Below, one piece after another: positions 45,946 to 56,683 of a DNA stretch of 64,000 nucleotides (position 1 is the first letter of the stretch; every line of letters begins with the position of its first letter). Under the pieces are notes generated by a model, which did not search any database, had not been told where the DNA came from, and worked only from the letters and a program-made list of their open reading frames with translations. The DNA lies in contig JAESIW010000138.1 of the NCBI GenBank assembly GCA_016802295.1, positions 1,249,904 through 1,313,903 on the forward strand. The letters run 5' to 3'. Both the position numbers and the translations under genes were made by a program. The stretch comes from Brachionus rotundiformis. Its lineage: Eukaryota > Rotifera > Eurotatoria > Ploima > Brachionidae.

Positions 45946-47283
45946 CTAGGTGGTTATTTTGACTTTGCTTGATCGCCTCATAGACGTCGAAGAGTTGCTT
46001 TCTTCATCGATTGTGATCAATTTAAATGTGGACACACATCTTGGTTTTAATTTTACTTTTGAATTTCGTCTGGCATTCAAAACTGGCTGCTCTGGAGCAT
46101 ATTTGACAGTCTTTCGGTAACTATCACTATTTTGAGCTGATGCCATATTGAACAAATCGCTCAAATTCATGGACTTGTAGCTTAAATGACTTGCTAAATT
46201 GTGCAAATTGGATGGCTCTTTTTTTCTTGTTTTGGTAACACTGGACAAGCTCATTTCTGATTTTATTTCATTTTCTGATTTACTATTCACATATTGCTCC
46301 GCTCTGGTACTTTTTTCACTCATTTCAAGTAAACAATTCAACTCTGGCTTAAGCAAATACCCAGATCTGGAGTAACAAGGACTGTAATAATTGGAAAGCG
46401 GTGATGACCTAGCTGAATAATATGATGAATTGGATACAGTTTTAGATCTGCTTAAATTGCTTCTTCTATCATCATTGTTGATGTTGGATGAATGTATTGA
46501 TTTGTCCGTGTTGTATGCCGAGTTAACCCTATGGTTATTTAAAACTTGAGCAATTACTGGCAAAATATCTGGATTATTCTCAACCTTATAGTCCAAGCTT
46601 TGTGACAGATTTTTCAATTGCTTGAACATTCTCAATTTACCATTTAATTTGGCATTGTTTATTTCTTTTTGGTTTATTTTAAGATATCGTTTAAAAATTT
46701 CCACTTGGCCCTCTTTTTTCCACTGCTCGGCGTCAAAAAAACTGGTCTGATCAGCCTGATTTTTGCTCGCATTTCCAATATCAAGCATCATTTGAGCTGC
46801 CTCGGTGTAGTTTAGGCGACAGGCGAGCAAATATGGCGTTATTTTGTTTATCTTGTCTGGGATGTCCACATTTATTTTATACTTGGCAAAAGTAGACAAA
46901 ATAGTTCTCAAAATGGTCAAATTGTTGTTAATGACCGCATAGTGAAGCAGAGTTTTTCCCATGAGGTCTGCTCGTCTCAGATCAAGCTCTGTGATGTAGT
47001 TCTTGATCAAATAGTCCAGTTCAACTTCCAGTTCTTTGATAACACACAAAAAAAATATATCATGGCCATTGTTGTCCTGTTCCAAGATGTCTACCAAGTT
47101 CTGTTTCAGTAAAAAGCGCAACATTTTGAATCTGCGCCGGGGCTCTCTTATGCTCAAAGAAATCATTAGTATATTTTGATTATCGATTTTTGATTTTATT
47201 TTAAAATTGTAGTTATGTCGCATGAATAAGAGCAATTTGGAGTACTGGCTGTTTAGAATGGCATCGATTATTTGCTCTGACAT
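45946..47283 (-). CDS. Ankyrin-repeat protein
   Basis: 445 residues in one exon. Residues about 1-175 form ankyrin repeats: LKQNLVDILEQDNNGHDIFFLCV, then a clear repeat with GKTLLHYAVINNNLTILRTIL, then KITPYLLACRLNYTEAAQMML. The remainder is Ser/Lys/Asn-rich and probably disordered, with clusters such as SRSKTVSNSSYYSARSS and a conserved-looking basic end (RRNSKVKLKPRC, MRRSSKVKITT). No membrane segment. I cannot assign an orthologue; the repeats suggest a protein-binding scaffold. The ATG at 47283 is the first in frame. Confidence 0.75.
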   Translation of the reverse strand: MSEQIIDAILNSQYSKLLLFMRHNYNFKIKSKIDNQNILMISLSIREPRRRFKMLRFLLKQNLVDILEQDNNGHDIFFLCVIKELEVELDYLIKNYITELDLRRADLMGKTLLHYAVINNNLTILRTILSTFAKYKINVDIPDKINKITPYLLACRLNYTEAAQMMLDIGNASKNQADQTSFFDAEQWKKEGQVEIFKRYLKINQKEINNAKLNGKLRMFKQLKNLSQSLDYKVENNPDILPVIAQVLNNHRVNSAYNTDKSIHSSNINNDDRRSNLSRSKTVSNSSYYSARSSPLSNYYSPCYSRSGYLLKPELNCLLEMSEKSTRAEQYVNSKSENEIKSEMSLSSVTKTRKKEPSNLHNLASHLSYKSMNLSDLFNMASAQNSDSYRKTVKYAPEQPVLNARRNSKVKLKPRCVSTFKLITIDEESNSSTSMRRSSKVKITT

Positions 47284-48473
47284 GGCTACAATCTAGTTCA
47301 AATAAGCCTAAAAATGAAAAAAAAAATCTTTTAAATTTATCCTTAATAAATTTTGGACTTATTTTGTCCTGGTTTTTTATTGCCTGGACAAAAATTGGTT
47401 CATTTGTTATCGTTTTTTAAGAAATTTGAAATTTTATGGCCTGATTAGATTTAAAGTCAATTGTATGTCTAATACTAAAAACAGTAGTTTTTATTAGTTT
47501 AATAATTAAGTCACGGCAATTTAATGTAATAAAAGTTTATATCTAATATTTAGACTTTTTAGAAAAATTTAAAATTTAAAATAATTGCTCCTGCGATGAA
47601 TTAATTGCATAACTTTTATTAGTTTTAATAAGTTTTATCTTTTTTTTTTCTAAACAATAAAATTCTTATGGCTTAAATTTATTGTTAATAAAGAAAAAAA
47701 AGCAAACTCAGTAGCTCTCTTAGAGGTCCAAAGCTAACTAATTTTGAAAAGGTATAGAAACAAATAACTTAAAAAAATTTATTTATAAATGGCTTTTATT
47801 TGCTTAATTTACGTTCTTTGTAAGTCTAAATTTGGCATTTATTTAATTTCTTAACTTGAAAAATAAGACTCTACAATTGCCTTGTCATAATAAAAAAATT
47901 GTTTCCTTTCTTTCAGTAATTAGTGAAATATTATATTTTTTTTACCAATTTGGTCGTGGCACAATTTATCATTTAATTTTACCTGTTCTTAATAATTTAT
48001 TGGTCTCTAATTTTCAAAAGGGTTCAATCTTTTTTGTAGTCAATGGCTACAAGGAAAGTTTTTTTCTCAATTTTGCGGAAGTTCACTAATGGATATAAGC
48101 TTTTTACCATATGGAATAATTCTAGCTAAATCTTTAAAGTTTTAGTTTGTCTTCAACAAAAAAATAGCTTTATTTTTCTTTAAGGTGAATATTTATAATA
48201 CATTTAAGAAATGTTTTAAGTATTTATGTAATTTAAACTATTTGCATTTCAAATGGGATTTGACATTAAAAAACTTGAAGTTAAACATGTTATTGAAAAT
48301 CAAATAAAATTTAAATTTTGTTTATTAAACTAGTTAATAAGCTAAACAGAGAATTTATTAAAGTCAAATTTGGTACTAAATGAATATGTTTGAGTGACAT
48401 AAAATTTCAATAAACAAACAAAATTTGATAGATTTATTTTTAACATCGAGCTTAGTTACCATAATTGTTAATT
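47284..48473. other. Gene-poor region
   Basis: About 1.2 kb of AT-rich DNA upstream of the ankyrin gene and downstream of the small secreted gene. A 77-codon frame at 47856-48089 starts only at TTG and resembles random AT-rich translation. Nothing else seen. Confidence 0.4.
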
Positions 48474-49006
48474 TTAATGTCTTCGATAATGACCAAAATT
48501 ATATCTAGGAATAGATCCTGCTATGAGATCTAATGGCTTCTGAAATAGTTGTTTTCTCTCAGGTATGTTTATAAAAATTGGAAGAACGAAACCTTTTAAA
48601 ATAATTAATCTTAATTTTATTAAATCAACATATATTTTGAATACATTTAGAGTTTATTAATTTAATAAAAACTATTAAGATGATATTTATTTTTAAGAAT
48701 AATACAAAATTTTTCAATCCAACATAAATTTGAACACTTGGATTATTTTTTACCAATGTAGTGCATTTTAAATTTAGATAAAAAATGCTTATGAAAATTT
48801 GAATATTTGTTCAAAAGTTCATTTTTTTTTTGAGCATCTGTTCCGTTGACCAGTTCTGAATAGAGTTCTGCCTCTAATTTCCTCAGTTTCACGTATTCGC
48901 TGATCAATATGGGAAAAACTACCTGAAAAATAGACTGGTTGCCTATTATTTGGTTCATTGATACTAAGATCAGAAACATTAATTTTATCTCTTTGAAATT
49001 CATCAT
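48474..49006 (-). CDS. Small secreted protein of unknown function (two exons)
   Basis: Unrecognised. Exon 1 is 49006-48754, exon 2 is 48592-48474; the 161 nt intron (GTAAAA...TTAAAAG) joins phase 1 to phase 1 and gives 123 residues. Read alone, exon 1 stops three codons past the donor. The N terminus has a hydrophobic stretch (IKLMFLILVSMNQIIG) that looks like a signal peptide. The middle is a charged helix with one glycosylation site (NGT). The second exon reads IPERKQLFQKPLDL and ends PRYNFGHYRRH. The basic C terminus and KK/RR sites would suit a processed peptide precursor, but there is no amidation Gly. The join is an inference from phase and splice sites only. Confidence 0.5.
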
Positions 49007-49650
49007 AAAATCTAAAATCTAAATTAAATTTTATATTAAATTATTAATAACATATTAATTCTGGGTATCAAGTCTCCAAAATTAATAAATAAGAATTTAA
49101 TTTTTAGCAATGAAATTGTTTGATCATCAAAGCAACATGACCCTAAATATCATGCCATACCATGTTCTAAGAGAAAGCCAAATTTTAGCCTTTTTGATAC
49201 ATGTTTTTAATTTAATAAATATTCATAGACTTGACTAATCAATTTTTTGTCAAGTCGGAATTAAGAATAATCAAAATTAATTAATTTTCAAAGAATTAGA
49301 ATTTTTTAAATAAAAAAAAAGGAGTCTTCAGTGAATCAAATTACTACCTTTGAAATTGAACAAACATATATTATCAATTAAATAAATTAAATCAAATTGC
49401 TTTTTTTTTTAATTATTTTATTTAATTCTTAAAAGCTTAGAAATTTAAATTTAAATCTACGATAGAGAAAATTAATAAAAAAATTAAATTTTTGAAACCA
49501 ACTTAACAATAATGGTATTAAAGTTTTAAAACAATATGATACCGACATATGTAGCTTTATTGTCAATGTTTAATAATTTTTTTTCTTCTGTAATTATCAT
49601 AAACATCAATATACCATTTGGCTCTATATCTATTTCACTTTGAATTAACA
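49007..49650. other. Divergent spacer before the OCRL-like gene
   Basis: 644 bp of AT-rich DNA between two divergent genes. A 42-codon frame begins with ATG at 49111 just after a TTTTTAG, but shows no recognisable protein. I did not find an upstream exon encoding a PH domain. Confidence 0.35.
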
Positions 49651-51876
49651 ATGCAAAAGGCTCTTTTGAAACAGGAGCTTTCGCTTTTTGAAGAAGAATA
49701 CATAAAATACAAAAATTTGCGCATTTTTTGCGGAACTTATAATGTAAATGGTCGCATACCAGACGAAAGTCTCTCACCATGGATCAACCTAAACTCAAGA
49801 GAAGTAGACATATACGCAATTGGGTTTCAAGAACTAGTCGATTTGAATACAACTAATTTACTTATTAAAAATGACACCAATGAACAGCTATGGTCAAATT
49901 ACATTGAGACCGAATTATCAAACAGCAAGGCCAAATACCATCTCTTGACCAAGAGCAGAATGTTTGGCCTTTTTCTATTGATATATGTTAACCGAAATCT
50001 AATTGAGAAAAAGACCATTAGTGAATTAATGAAATCTCAAGTTGCTACTGGAATAATGGACATGCTTGGCAATAAGGGCAGTTTGGGAATTAGTTTTAAA
50101 ATATTTGAGTCCAGGTTGTGCTTTGTGTGCAGCCATTTTGCGGCTGATACAGACAAACTAGAAAAGCGTAATTCAGATTTTAGGGCTGCTATGTTGAAAT
50201 TAAATTTCCAAATGGATTCTGAAAGTGGTTACTCATTTAGATTAGATGACCATGACACTATATTCTGGTTTGGTGATTTAAACTATCGTCTAGATAATTT
50301 ATCTCTTACTAGAACATTTCGGCTGATAAATGACCAAAATTATGATGAGCTGATTAAATCGGATCAGTTAAGCTTGGAAAAAAAAGCTGGTAAAATATTT
50401 GAAAGCTACCAAGAAGGAAGCATTCACTTTCGTCCAACCTATAAATATGTTACAAAGAGTGATTTGTATGAAAAACAATCACTAATTTCCAATCTAGACC
50501 AGGAAGACAACTTTGGAAAAGTTAAGCTACCATCTTGGACAGACCGAGTACTGTATAAATCTCAAAAATGTACTCTAGTTCAATATTCATGCATTAATAC
50601 CATCACTATTAGTGACCATAAGCCAGTCTATGCACTTTTTGATTTAGAGGTTAAGAAAATTGACCAGAAAAAATACATGAAACTTTACGAGGACATGCTC
50701 AAAGAGTCTGACAAGCGCATTAATGAACTAATGCCGCACATAGAATTGGAAAAATTTGAATTTAACTTTGGCAAGTGTTACTTTTATGATGTGAAAGATT
50801 TGGAGATGGTGGTGCGCAATAAGGGTGTATCCAGAAGCAATGTTGACATTTTATTTTATGAAAATAACTGTGATTCAGCAAAATCTGGTGGTGCTTCGTG
50901 GGTTAAATTTATGCCGCAGCACAAAGAACGCCTTGAGCCTGGCCAAGTGTACAAAGTCGAACTTCAGACATGTTTTAGCCCTAAGTTGTTGCCTAAGCTA
51001 ATCAGTCAAAAAAAATTAGAAGATTTCTTAATAGTTCGGTGTCTTAATGGCAACGACTCGTTTGCCACTGTTACCTGTGAATATCAGCCAACTTTAATCG
51101 GATTCTCACTCAAGTCACTAAGTACAATCAACGATTTGTTAGATAATGTTGACATGGTACAATTAGAAAATTTAGAAAAACAAATTAAAATGTTTGAAGC
51201 TATGATAGATAAAGTTTATAAACAAAATTTCGACAATTTGCTCACCAACTACCAGGCTAACTCGGAATATTCACTAGCTACACTTAGATTAGACTTTTTC
51301 GATGCTGCTCTAACCATGACCAAGAATAAAATTAATGAAGATGAATATTTTAATAATAATTTATCAGACGAATATAAATTTCTATTAAAAAATTTGATAA
51401 AACGTTGTCAAAAGAGATCGAGTTTAGATGGTCAAGAAATTAAGAAAACCACTGAAGAACAGAAGAATTTGGTACTTATTAGTTTGTCTAAAAGAAGCTT
51501 TAATGAATTTGAAAATTTTAATTTTGATCTGGAACTATTGGCTGAAGTACTCTACGATTTATTGTATTCGCTACCTTGTTCACTTATACCTCGCCGCTAC
51601 ATGAACTATTGTAGTTTTGTAGTCTCGAATAAGGTACTTCCGAAAGACATTTGTCTTCTTGATTACATTCCAAAATCACACAAAGACTTGTTTATACTAA
51701 TTATTAAATTTTTAAGAATTTATTTAAAATCATTTAGTGCAAATGAGTCTAATTATTCGAGCATGATTGCCGAAGCAATCTTCCAATTTGACAGAATTAA
51801 TGACCTAAAAACTTTTCTTAGTTTCAATGCTTTTAATTTTATTAAATTATTTATTGACAATGAGAATTTTGTATGA
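49651..51876 (+). CDS. INPP5B: OCRL/INPP5B-type inositol polyphosphate 5-phosphatase
   Basis: These enzymes remove the 5-phosphate from PI(4,5)P2 on endosomal and Golgi membranes. ATG 49651 is used because the frame stops 16 codons upstream and has no earlier ATG, giving 741 residues (human INPP5B and OCRL about 900-990). The catalytic domain begins FCGTYNVNGR. It has GNKGSLGISF, the signature WFGDLNYRLD (about 206), PSWTDRVLY (about 293) and SDHKPVYALFD. An ASH domain follows (FNFGKCYFYDV...). The C-terminal region from about 530 is RhoGAP-like with SLPCSLIPRRYM, as in the family. The N-terminal PH domain of OCRL/INPP5B is absent unless encoded by an unseen exon. OCRL versus INPP5B cannot be separated; invertebrates usually have one co-orthologue. 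Confidence 0.9.
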   Translation: MQKALLKQELSLFEEEYIKYKNLRIFCGTYNVNGRIPDESLSPWINLNSREVDIYAIGFQELVDLNTTNLLIKNDTNEQLWSNYIETELSNSKAKYHLLTKSRMFGLFLLIYVNRNLIEKKTISELMKSQVATGIMDMLGNKGSLGISFKIFESRLCFVCSHFAADTDKLEKRNSDFRAAMLKLNFQMDSESGYSFRLDDHDTIFWFGDLNYRLDNLSLTRTFRLINDQNYDELIKSDQLSLEKKAGKIFESYQEGSIHFRPTYKYVTKSDLYEKQSLISNLDQEDNFGKVKLPSWTDRVLYKSQKCTLVQYSCINTITISDHKPVYALFDLEVKKIDQKKYMKLYEDMLKESDKRINELMPHIELEKFEFNFGKCYFYDVKDLEMVVRNKGVSRSNVDILFYENNCDSAKSGGASWVKFMPQHKERLEPGQVYKVELQTCFSPKLLPKLISQKKLEDFLIVRCLNGNDSFATVTCEYQPTLIGFSLKSLSTINDLLDNVDMVQLENLEKQIKMFEAMIDKVYKQNFDNLLTNYQANSEYSLATLRLDFFDAALTMTKNKINEDEYFNNNLSDEYKFLLKNLIKRCQKRSSLDGQEIKKTTEEQKNLVLISLSKRSFNEFENFNFDLELLAEVLYDLLYSLPCSLIPRRYMNYCSFVVSNKVLPKDICLLDYIPKSHKDLFILIIKFLRIYLKSFSANESNYSSMIAEAIFQFDRINDLKTFLSFNAFNFIKLFIDNENFV

Positions 51877-52722
51877 AAAATTTTATTCACCTTTTTTTTT
51901 AAAACTATTATTTTATCCAATATATTTTTAAAATTACATTTCTTTAATTTAATTTTTAGCATCATTTTGACTCCTACCTCAAAAATTAAGGAATTTGTTT
52001 TCAATAAGTAATTATAATTTTAATTTGATTATTATTTGAAAATAATAATACAGGAAGCCTTATTTAAATCTAAATTATTCACGTAAACTTACTTATTTGT
52101 TATCTTAATATAACACTATAATTTTTTTTTAAATTGATTTTTTTTCTCATTTAAAAAATAAAAATTTAATGCAATTGGTTTAACAATATTTATTTATATT
52201 AAAAAACAAACCAAATCTTTAACTAATGAAAATTGATTCATTAGAAGAAAAAAATTAAGATTAATTAAAAATTTTAAATAAGTTCTTAACATTTCGATTT
52301 GGTAAACCTTTTTAATATTTTTGAATTAATTTCTTAACAACCTTTTTGCTCCAAAGATTATTTCCCATTTAATAACTTATCTTCATTCTTTTCTACGAAT
52401 GCTTTTTCATTTATTAAAAAATGTTCACCCACATCATCAATATATTCTTATATTCAATAATAACTCATCAATCAAACATTTAATTAGAAAAAATAATTTT
52501 AATTAAAAATTTCTCTAACAAAAATTTAATAAATCAAATTAAAAAAAAATAATCTAAAAGTCAAAAAAAATGTTGCATTATTTTTTATTAATTTAATATG
52601 CAAATAATTCTTAAACTAATATGAATAAGAGAAAAAAAAAGTTGATTTTGTATATTACATTTTCATTCATTTAGTTTTAAACAAATTAAAATTAAAAAGA
52701 TCAAAATATTAGGTGTTTAAAA
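51877..52722. other. Spacer between OCRL-like gene and BANF1
   Basis: 846 bp of AT-rich DNA. TATTAG lies 11 nt before the BANF1 ATG and may be a leader splice acceptor. No gene or repeat seen. Confidence 0.4.
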
Positions 52723-53049
52723 ATGTCGACTACATCCCAGAAACATCAGGATTTTGTATCGGAGCCTATGGGCGAAAAAGAAGTAACTGCCTTAGCTGGA
52801 ATCGGTGCCGTGCTAGGCGAACGTCTCAGCGATAAGGGATTTGACAAAGTATGGGATTTAAAAAAAATTCTTTTATCTCAGATTAATTTATTCAATGATA
52901 AGGCATACGTTCTCCTGGGACAATTTTTACTACTAAAAAAAGACGAAGAAATGTTCAAAGAATGGCTAAAGGACACTTGTGGTGCCAATGCTCATCAGTC
53001 CAATAACTGCTTTACTTGTTTAAAAGAATGGTGCAACTCTTATCTATAA
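52723..53049 (+). CDS. BANF1: Barrier-to-autointegration factor (two exons)
   Basis: BAF is a small dimeric protein that bridges DNA and binds LEM-domain proteins and lamins at the nuclear envelope. Exons are 52723-52848 and 52903-53049, giving 90 residues (human 89). The sequence follows the family closely: TTSQKHQDFVSEPMGEKEV, LAGIGAVLGERL (helix-hairpin-helix), GFDK-AYVLLGQFLLLKK, EWLKDTCGANAHQS and CLKEWC at the end. The 54 nt intron at 52849-52902 (GTATGG...GATAAG) contains no stop in frame, so unspliced mRNA would encode a 108-residue protein with 18 extra residues after GFDK. The intron is recognised only because BAF is so conserved. Confidence 0.94.
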   Translation: MSTTSQKHQDFVSEPMGEKEVTALAGIGAVLGERLSDKGFDKVWDLKKILLSQINLFNDKAYVLLGQFLLLKKDEEMFKEWLKDTCGANAHQSNNCFTCLKEWCNSYL

Positions 53050-54283
53050 ACATTTGATAAAAAACTTCTATTTTTTAAAATTACTTTTAAATTTGTATCT
53101 GAAATAATATATTTTGAAATAATAAAAATATTTAAAAATTCTGAGATCGATTAATTAGCAATTTTTAAAACAAATTTTAGAAATAAATATTATTGCACAT
53201 TTTAGCCTATTGATACAAATCAATTTATGTTCATCTAAGACTTTATTTACATTGATTGTTTATTTTAGATAAATTTTGATTAGCACAGATTTAGTACAAC
53301 TATTAAAAGCATTATAAAATCATTAGTAATTAATAATAAAAGAAAATAAAAATTTAGTTTGAAATTCAATGCTTGTTCGGAAGATTGAACATACGATTTT
53401 AGATATTCAATTAAAGCGGAATTAGAGGAATAAAATAAATTCAATTTTTTAGATTTATAATTTTTGGTTGAATAATAGATTTTAATAGATTGTTATAAAT
53501 AAAATGTAATCATTACATATTATTTAAGCAATAAGTCAAAATAAAAATTAGATAACAATTTTCGGTTTCAGTTAAATCAAAATGTATTATTAATTTTCAA
53601 AAATAAAAAGGATATTTTTAGGATCAGGTATATTTTTGATACTGTTCAAAATTGTTGGTTATTTTAAATTATAAAAATTTATATAAATTATTGAAATGAC
53701 AAAACACTATCACCGAATATGAATAATTAATTTAATATTTAATCTTAAGAAAGTGAATATATTTAATTGGTTAAATTGGTGACCACGATGTCCATAAAAT
53801 CAAACTGATTATTAAATAATTAAATTAAAAAGTTTTAAAACTTGGACAGAAATGTCAAATAATTGGACTAACACTAAAGGTCAGTTGAAATTGGTGTAAA
53901 TTTTGTATAACTGAACATAATTGATGGCGGCAATCACATGTGAGATTCAAATTTTAAACTATCACTTTTAATTTGTATGAACCTAAAATTAATAAACAAA
54001 AAATCCATTGGATACTTTGTTTGTAAGCTAATATTTGGCGACAACTCACTTAAAATTGCCAAATATTTGCACAGCATGTAAATTTGAATATCAAAAAGGT
54101 GATTAATTTTCATATAAACATAAACGGGATTAATAATGTCCCATACTCAGGGGGTCTAAATGGTATTTTTACCAGCAGTTAAGAAATGATAAAGGACAAA
54201 CATATTTTTAACAATTTTATTGAAACTTTACAAAAGTTCGGAACTGGATTATAACAAAAAATAACAAAAAAAAATAATAATAA
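53050..54283. other. Gene-free AT-rich region
   Basis: About 1.2 kb between BANF1 and the convergent serine-rich gene. AATAAA signals for BANF1 occur near 53119. I see no open frame or repeat of note. Confidence 0.4.
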
Positions 54284-54946
54284 TTAAAAAAAATCTGAGC
54301 TTGAATTTGATAAAGAAAAAATAGATGAATTTGTAAAATTTGTGTCAGAAGAGGTGCTAAATTTAAAGTCGATTGAAACGTGAGTTGATGAACAAATGCC
54401 ATCTTCGGAAAATGAAAAATATCCAGACGATGATGGTAAAAGATTTTGATTCTTGCATTTGATACAATTTGGGTTCTTGATAAACAAGCTTTTTCTTGAT
54501 GAAGTAATTTTTGGTTCAAACAAATTGGCTTTTGATTTTCTTTTGACCAAGCTGGTTCTTGAGCTGCTAAGAAGTGGTTTTCTGACAAAAGATTTTTTAA
54601 CCGGATTGGTTCTTGGTTGCTTGGTCTCATACTCAAATGGTTCACATTCTAAAGAGCTCACACTGGACATACTCGAATTCAAATCTTGACCAAGAACAGA
54701 GTTGAATGAAATGTCCGAATCAGAGTCATCCGAATAGTCGGAAAAATCATCTGGATATTTTGGCAAAGATAGACTGTTGGATTGGGATGCAAATGTGGAT
54801 GATATCAACTGACTTGTCTTGGATTTGTTTAGTCGGAACAGTTTCCTCTTCAATTTTTGTTTGTAAGACTTCTTGGCAGAGGATTTGCTGATCTTGGACA
54901 AGTTTAGCGATACATTGGCATTGATACAGTTCAATTTGTTCAACAT
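54284..54946 (-). CDS. Serine-rich disordered protein of unknown function
   Basis: 220 residues, unrecognised. Low-complexity, Ser/Lys/Asn-rich; residues about 24-38 are strongly basic (KKSYKQKLKRKLFRL), followed by an acidic patch (DDFSDYSDDSDSDIS). One CxxC pair occurs in NPNCIKCKNQN. No signal peptide or membrane span; probably an intracellular disordered protein. GC is higher than the flanks and the frame is long for this base composition, which supports coding. TTTACAG lies 23 nt before the ATG on the minus strand and could end a 5'-UTR intron or a preceding exon, so the N terminus may be incomplete. Confidence 0.6.
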   Translation of the reverse strand: MLNKLNCINANVSLNLSKISKSSAKKSYKQKLKRKLFRLNKSKTSQLISSTFASQSNSLSLPKYPDDFSDYSDDSDSDISFNSVLGQDLNSSMSSVSSLECEPFEYETKQPRTNPVKKSFVRKPLLSSSRTSLVKRKSKANLFEPKITSSRKSLFIKNPNCIKCKNQNLLPSSSGYFSFSEDGICSSTHVSIDFKFSTSSDTNFTNSSIFSLSNSSSDFF

Positions 54947-56683
54947 TTTTCCAGCAGTGGTTGATTTAAAATCTGTAAATTGACAAAGAAATGTAGATTG
55001 ATAGCTGTTTACTGTCCGAGAAATTAGACTATTTAAAGCCGGTCCTGGTAATTAGGATATTAATTATAGTGCAATTGATTAATAGCACATCAGCAATTAT
55101 CTAAAAATAAAATATGAATTAAAAATCACTGACTAGTAATCAATTAGTGATAATGGTATTCGAAAGGGAATTTTATAAAGCTACAGTGTTAGATTATTTT
55201 TATGAATTTAAATCATTCTTAATTGAATCATATCTTTTATTATGAATTTAAATTGTACTAACATCACGATTTTATACCTTGTCAATTTTGTTTGTTTAAA
55301 AATTATTTTTTTGCAGCGTTTATTTTTACCTGAGCAATTAAGAAAATAAAAACAAATTTAGATCGTGTTTGGTGAACGAAACATTCTCGTCCATATATCA
55401 TAGTTTTAGAAAAACACTTAATCTTCTATGTATATAAATTGATTTCTCATACAAATAATAATATCTAAATCCTTAATTAATATTATAAATAAATTCTATC
55501 ATATAAGATTGTAGAATATTGGCTGAGCGAGTAGACCAATCCAAAGCCTACGCAATTTAAGACCACTTGAATGGAGATATGCAGGCTCTGGCTTATCTCG
55601 CAATTAATTGATCTGTACAAATCCACTTGTGTACGTCCATGGCTGATAAGAAATTCTTTCCACTTCACCTCCTTATCCAAGACCACAATTAAATTTATCC
55701 TGACAAGCAATAAACTGTTTACCAGATAATTTTTGAATTACTTCCACTACACTTCCTTATCTCTTTTGTCTCACTTGACCATTATTTTTGTCCTTTTACC
55801 ATGTTAACAAATTACCAATTAAAAAATAACTAGAAATCACTCCTGCTTATCCATACTGTTTCAACTTATCATTCAAATCGAAAAAGTATATTAACCAGAT
55901 AATTTTTGAATTACTTCCAATAAACTTCCTTATCTCTTTTGTCTCAATTGACCATTATTTTTATCCTTTTACCATGTTAACAACTAAAACTTATTACAGA
56001 CGAAATTGCTTAACTTAAATTGTCAAAAATCACCAAGGCAACCAAAAAATTTAATTAAAAAAAAAGATAAAAATTTATCTCTTTTTCTGACCACTAGAAA
56101 TTATGGTTAATTTTGGGTAGTGACAAACTAAAAAATTAAAAAAATAATTTCTATCAAGTTTATATCATCTAGGATTTCAAGATACCGAGTGTATGAGAAT
56201 TGATAAATCCGATTTAGGAAAAAAAATCTCATTTTTGTTGAGAATTTAATTGGTTTCGATTGGATTCCTTAATTAATTAAACATTGCCGCTCTTAAATCC
56301 CAATCTAATTATTTAATAAATTGAAAAAATAAATCCCTATATGTATGCCACAAATGAACTCTAAGGATAAAAACAATACCATGTTAAAAATTAGCCTTAC
56401 CATTAAAGTACTTAAATAATCTAAATTAAAATCTTTTACTAAACTTGCTAAAACAATTACTCATTGCTAATAAGGCCATAAAACTGGTTCCTTATTTAGT
56501 TTATATACTCTTAGCTAAAGATTTTTATCATGCAGTTAATAAAATAAATTATATAATCAATGTTTATACAAATGTCAGATTAGAAATAACACAGGCTCGA
56601 ATGCAACAGATAAATTTATAAATTTATTTAAACTAATTTTTTTAAAAAGATTTATATCATGATTATATAATGATTGTTTATCT
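54947..56683. repeat. Gene-poor region with a 92 bp direct repeat
   Basis: Two copies of a 92 bp unit, 55719-55810 and 55891-55982, in the same orientation and 172 bp apart. Both run from TTACCAGATAAT... (TTAACCAGAT... in the second) to ...TTTTACCATGTTAACAA, with only a handful of mismatches. A 75-codon frame on the minus strand at 55710-55483 lies beside the first copy but has no recognisable content. The rest is AT-rich DNA. Confidence 0.55.

Noticed and set aside
47856..48089. 77-codon frame
   Set aside because: No ATG at the start and composition like random AT-rich translation.
49111..49236. 42-codon frame upstream of the OCRL-like gene
   Set aside because: No similarity to a PH domain and no clear join to the main frame.
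55483..55710. 75-codon minus-strand frame
   Set aside because: Slightly elevated GC but no recognisable content or splice partners; not strong enough to call a gene.
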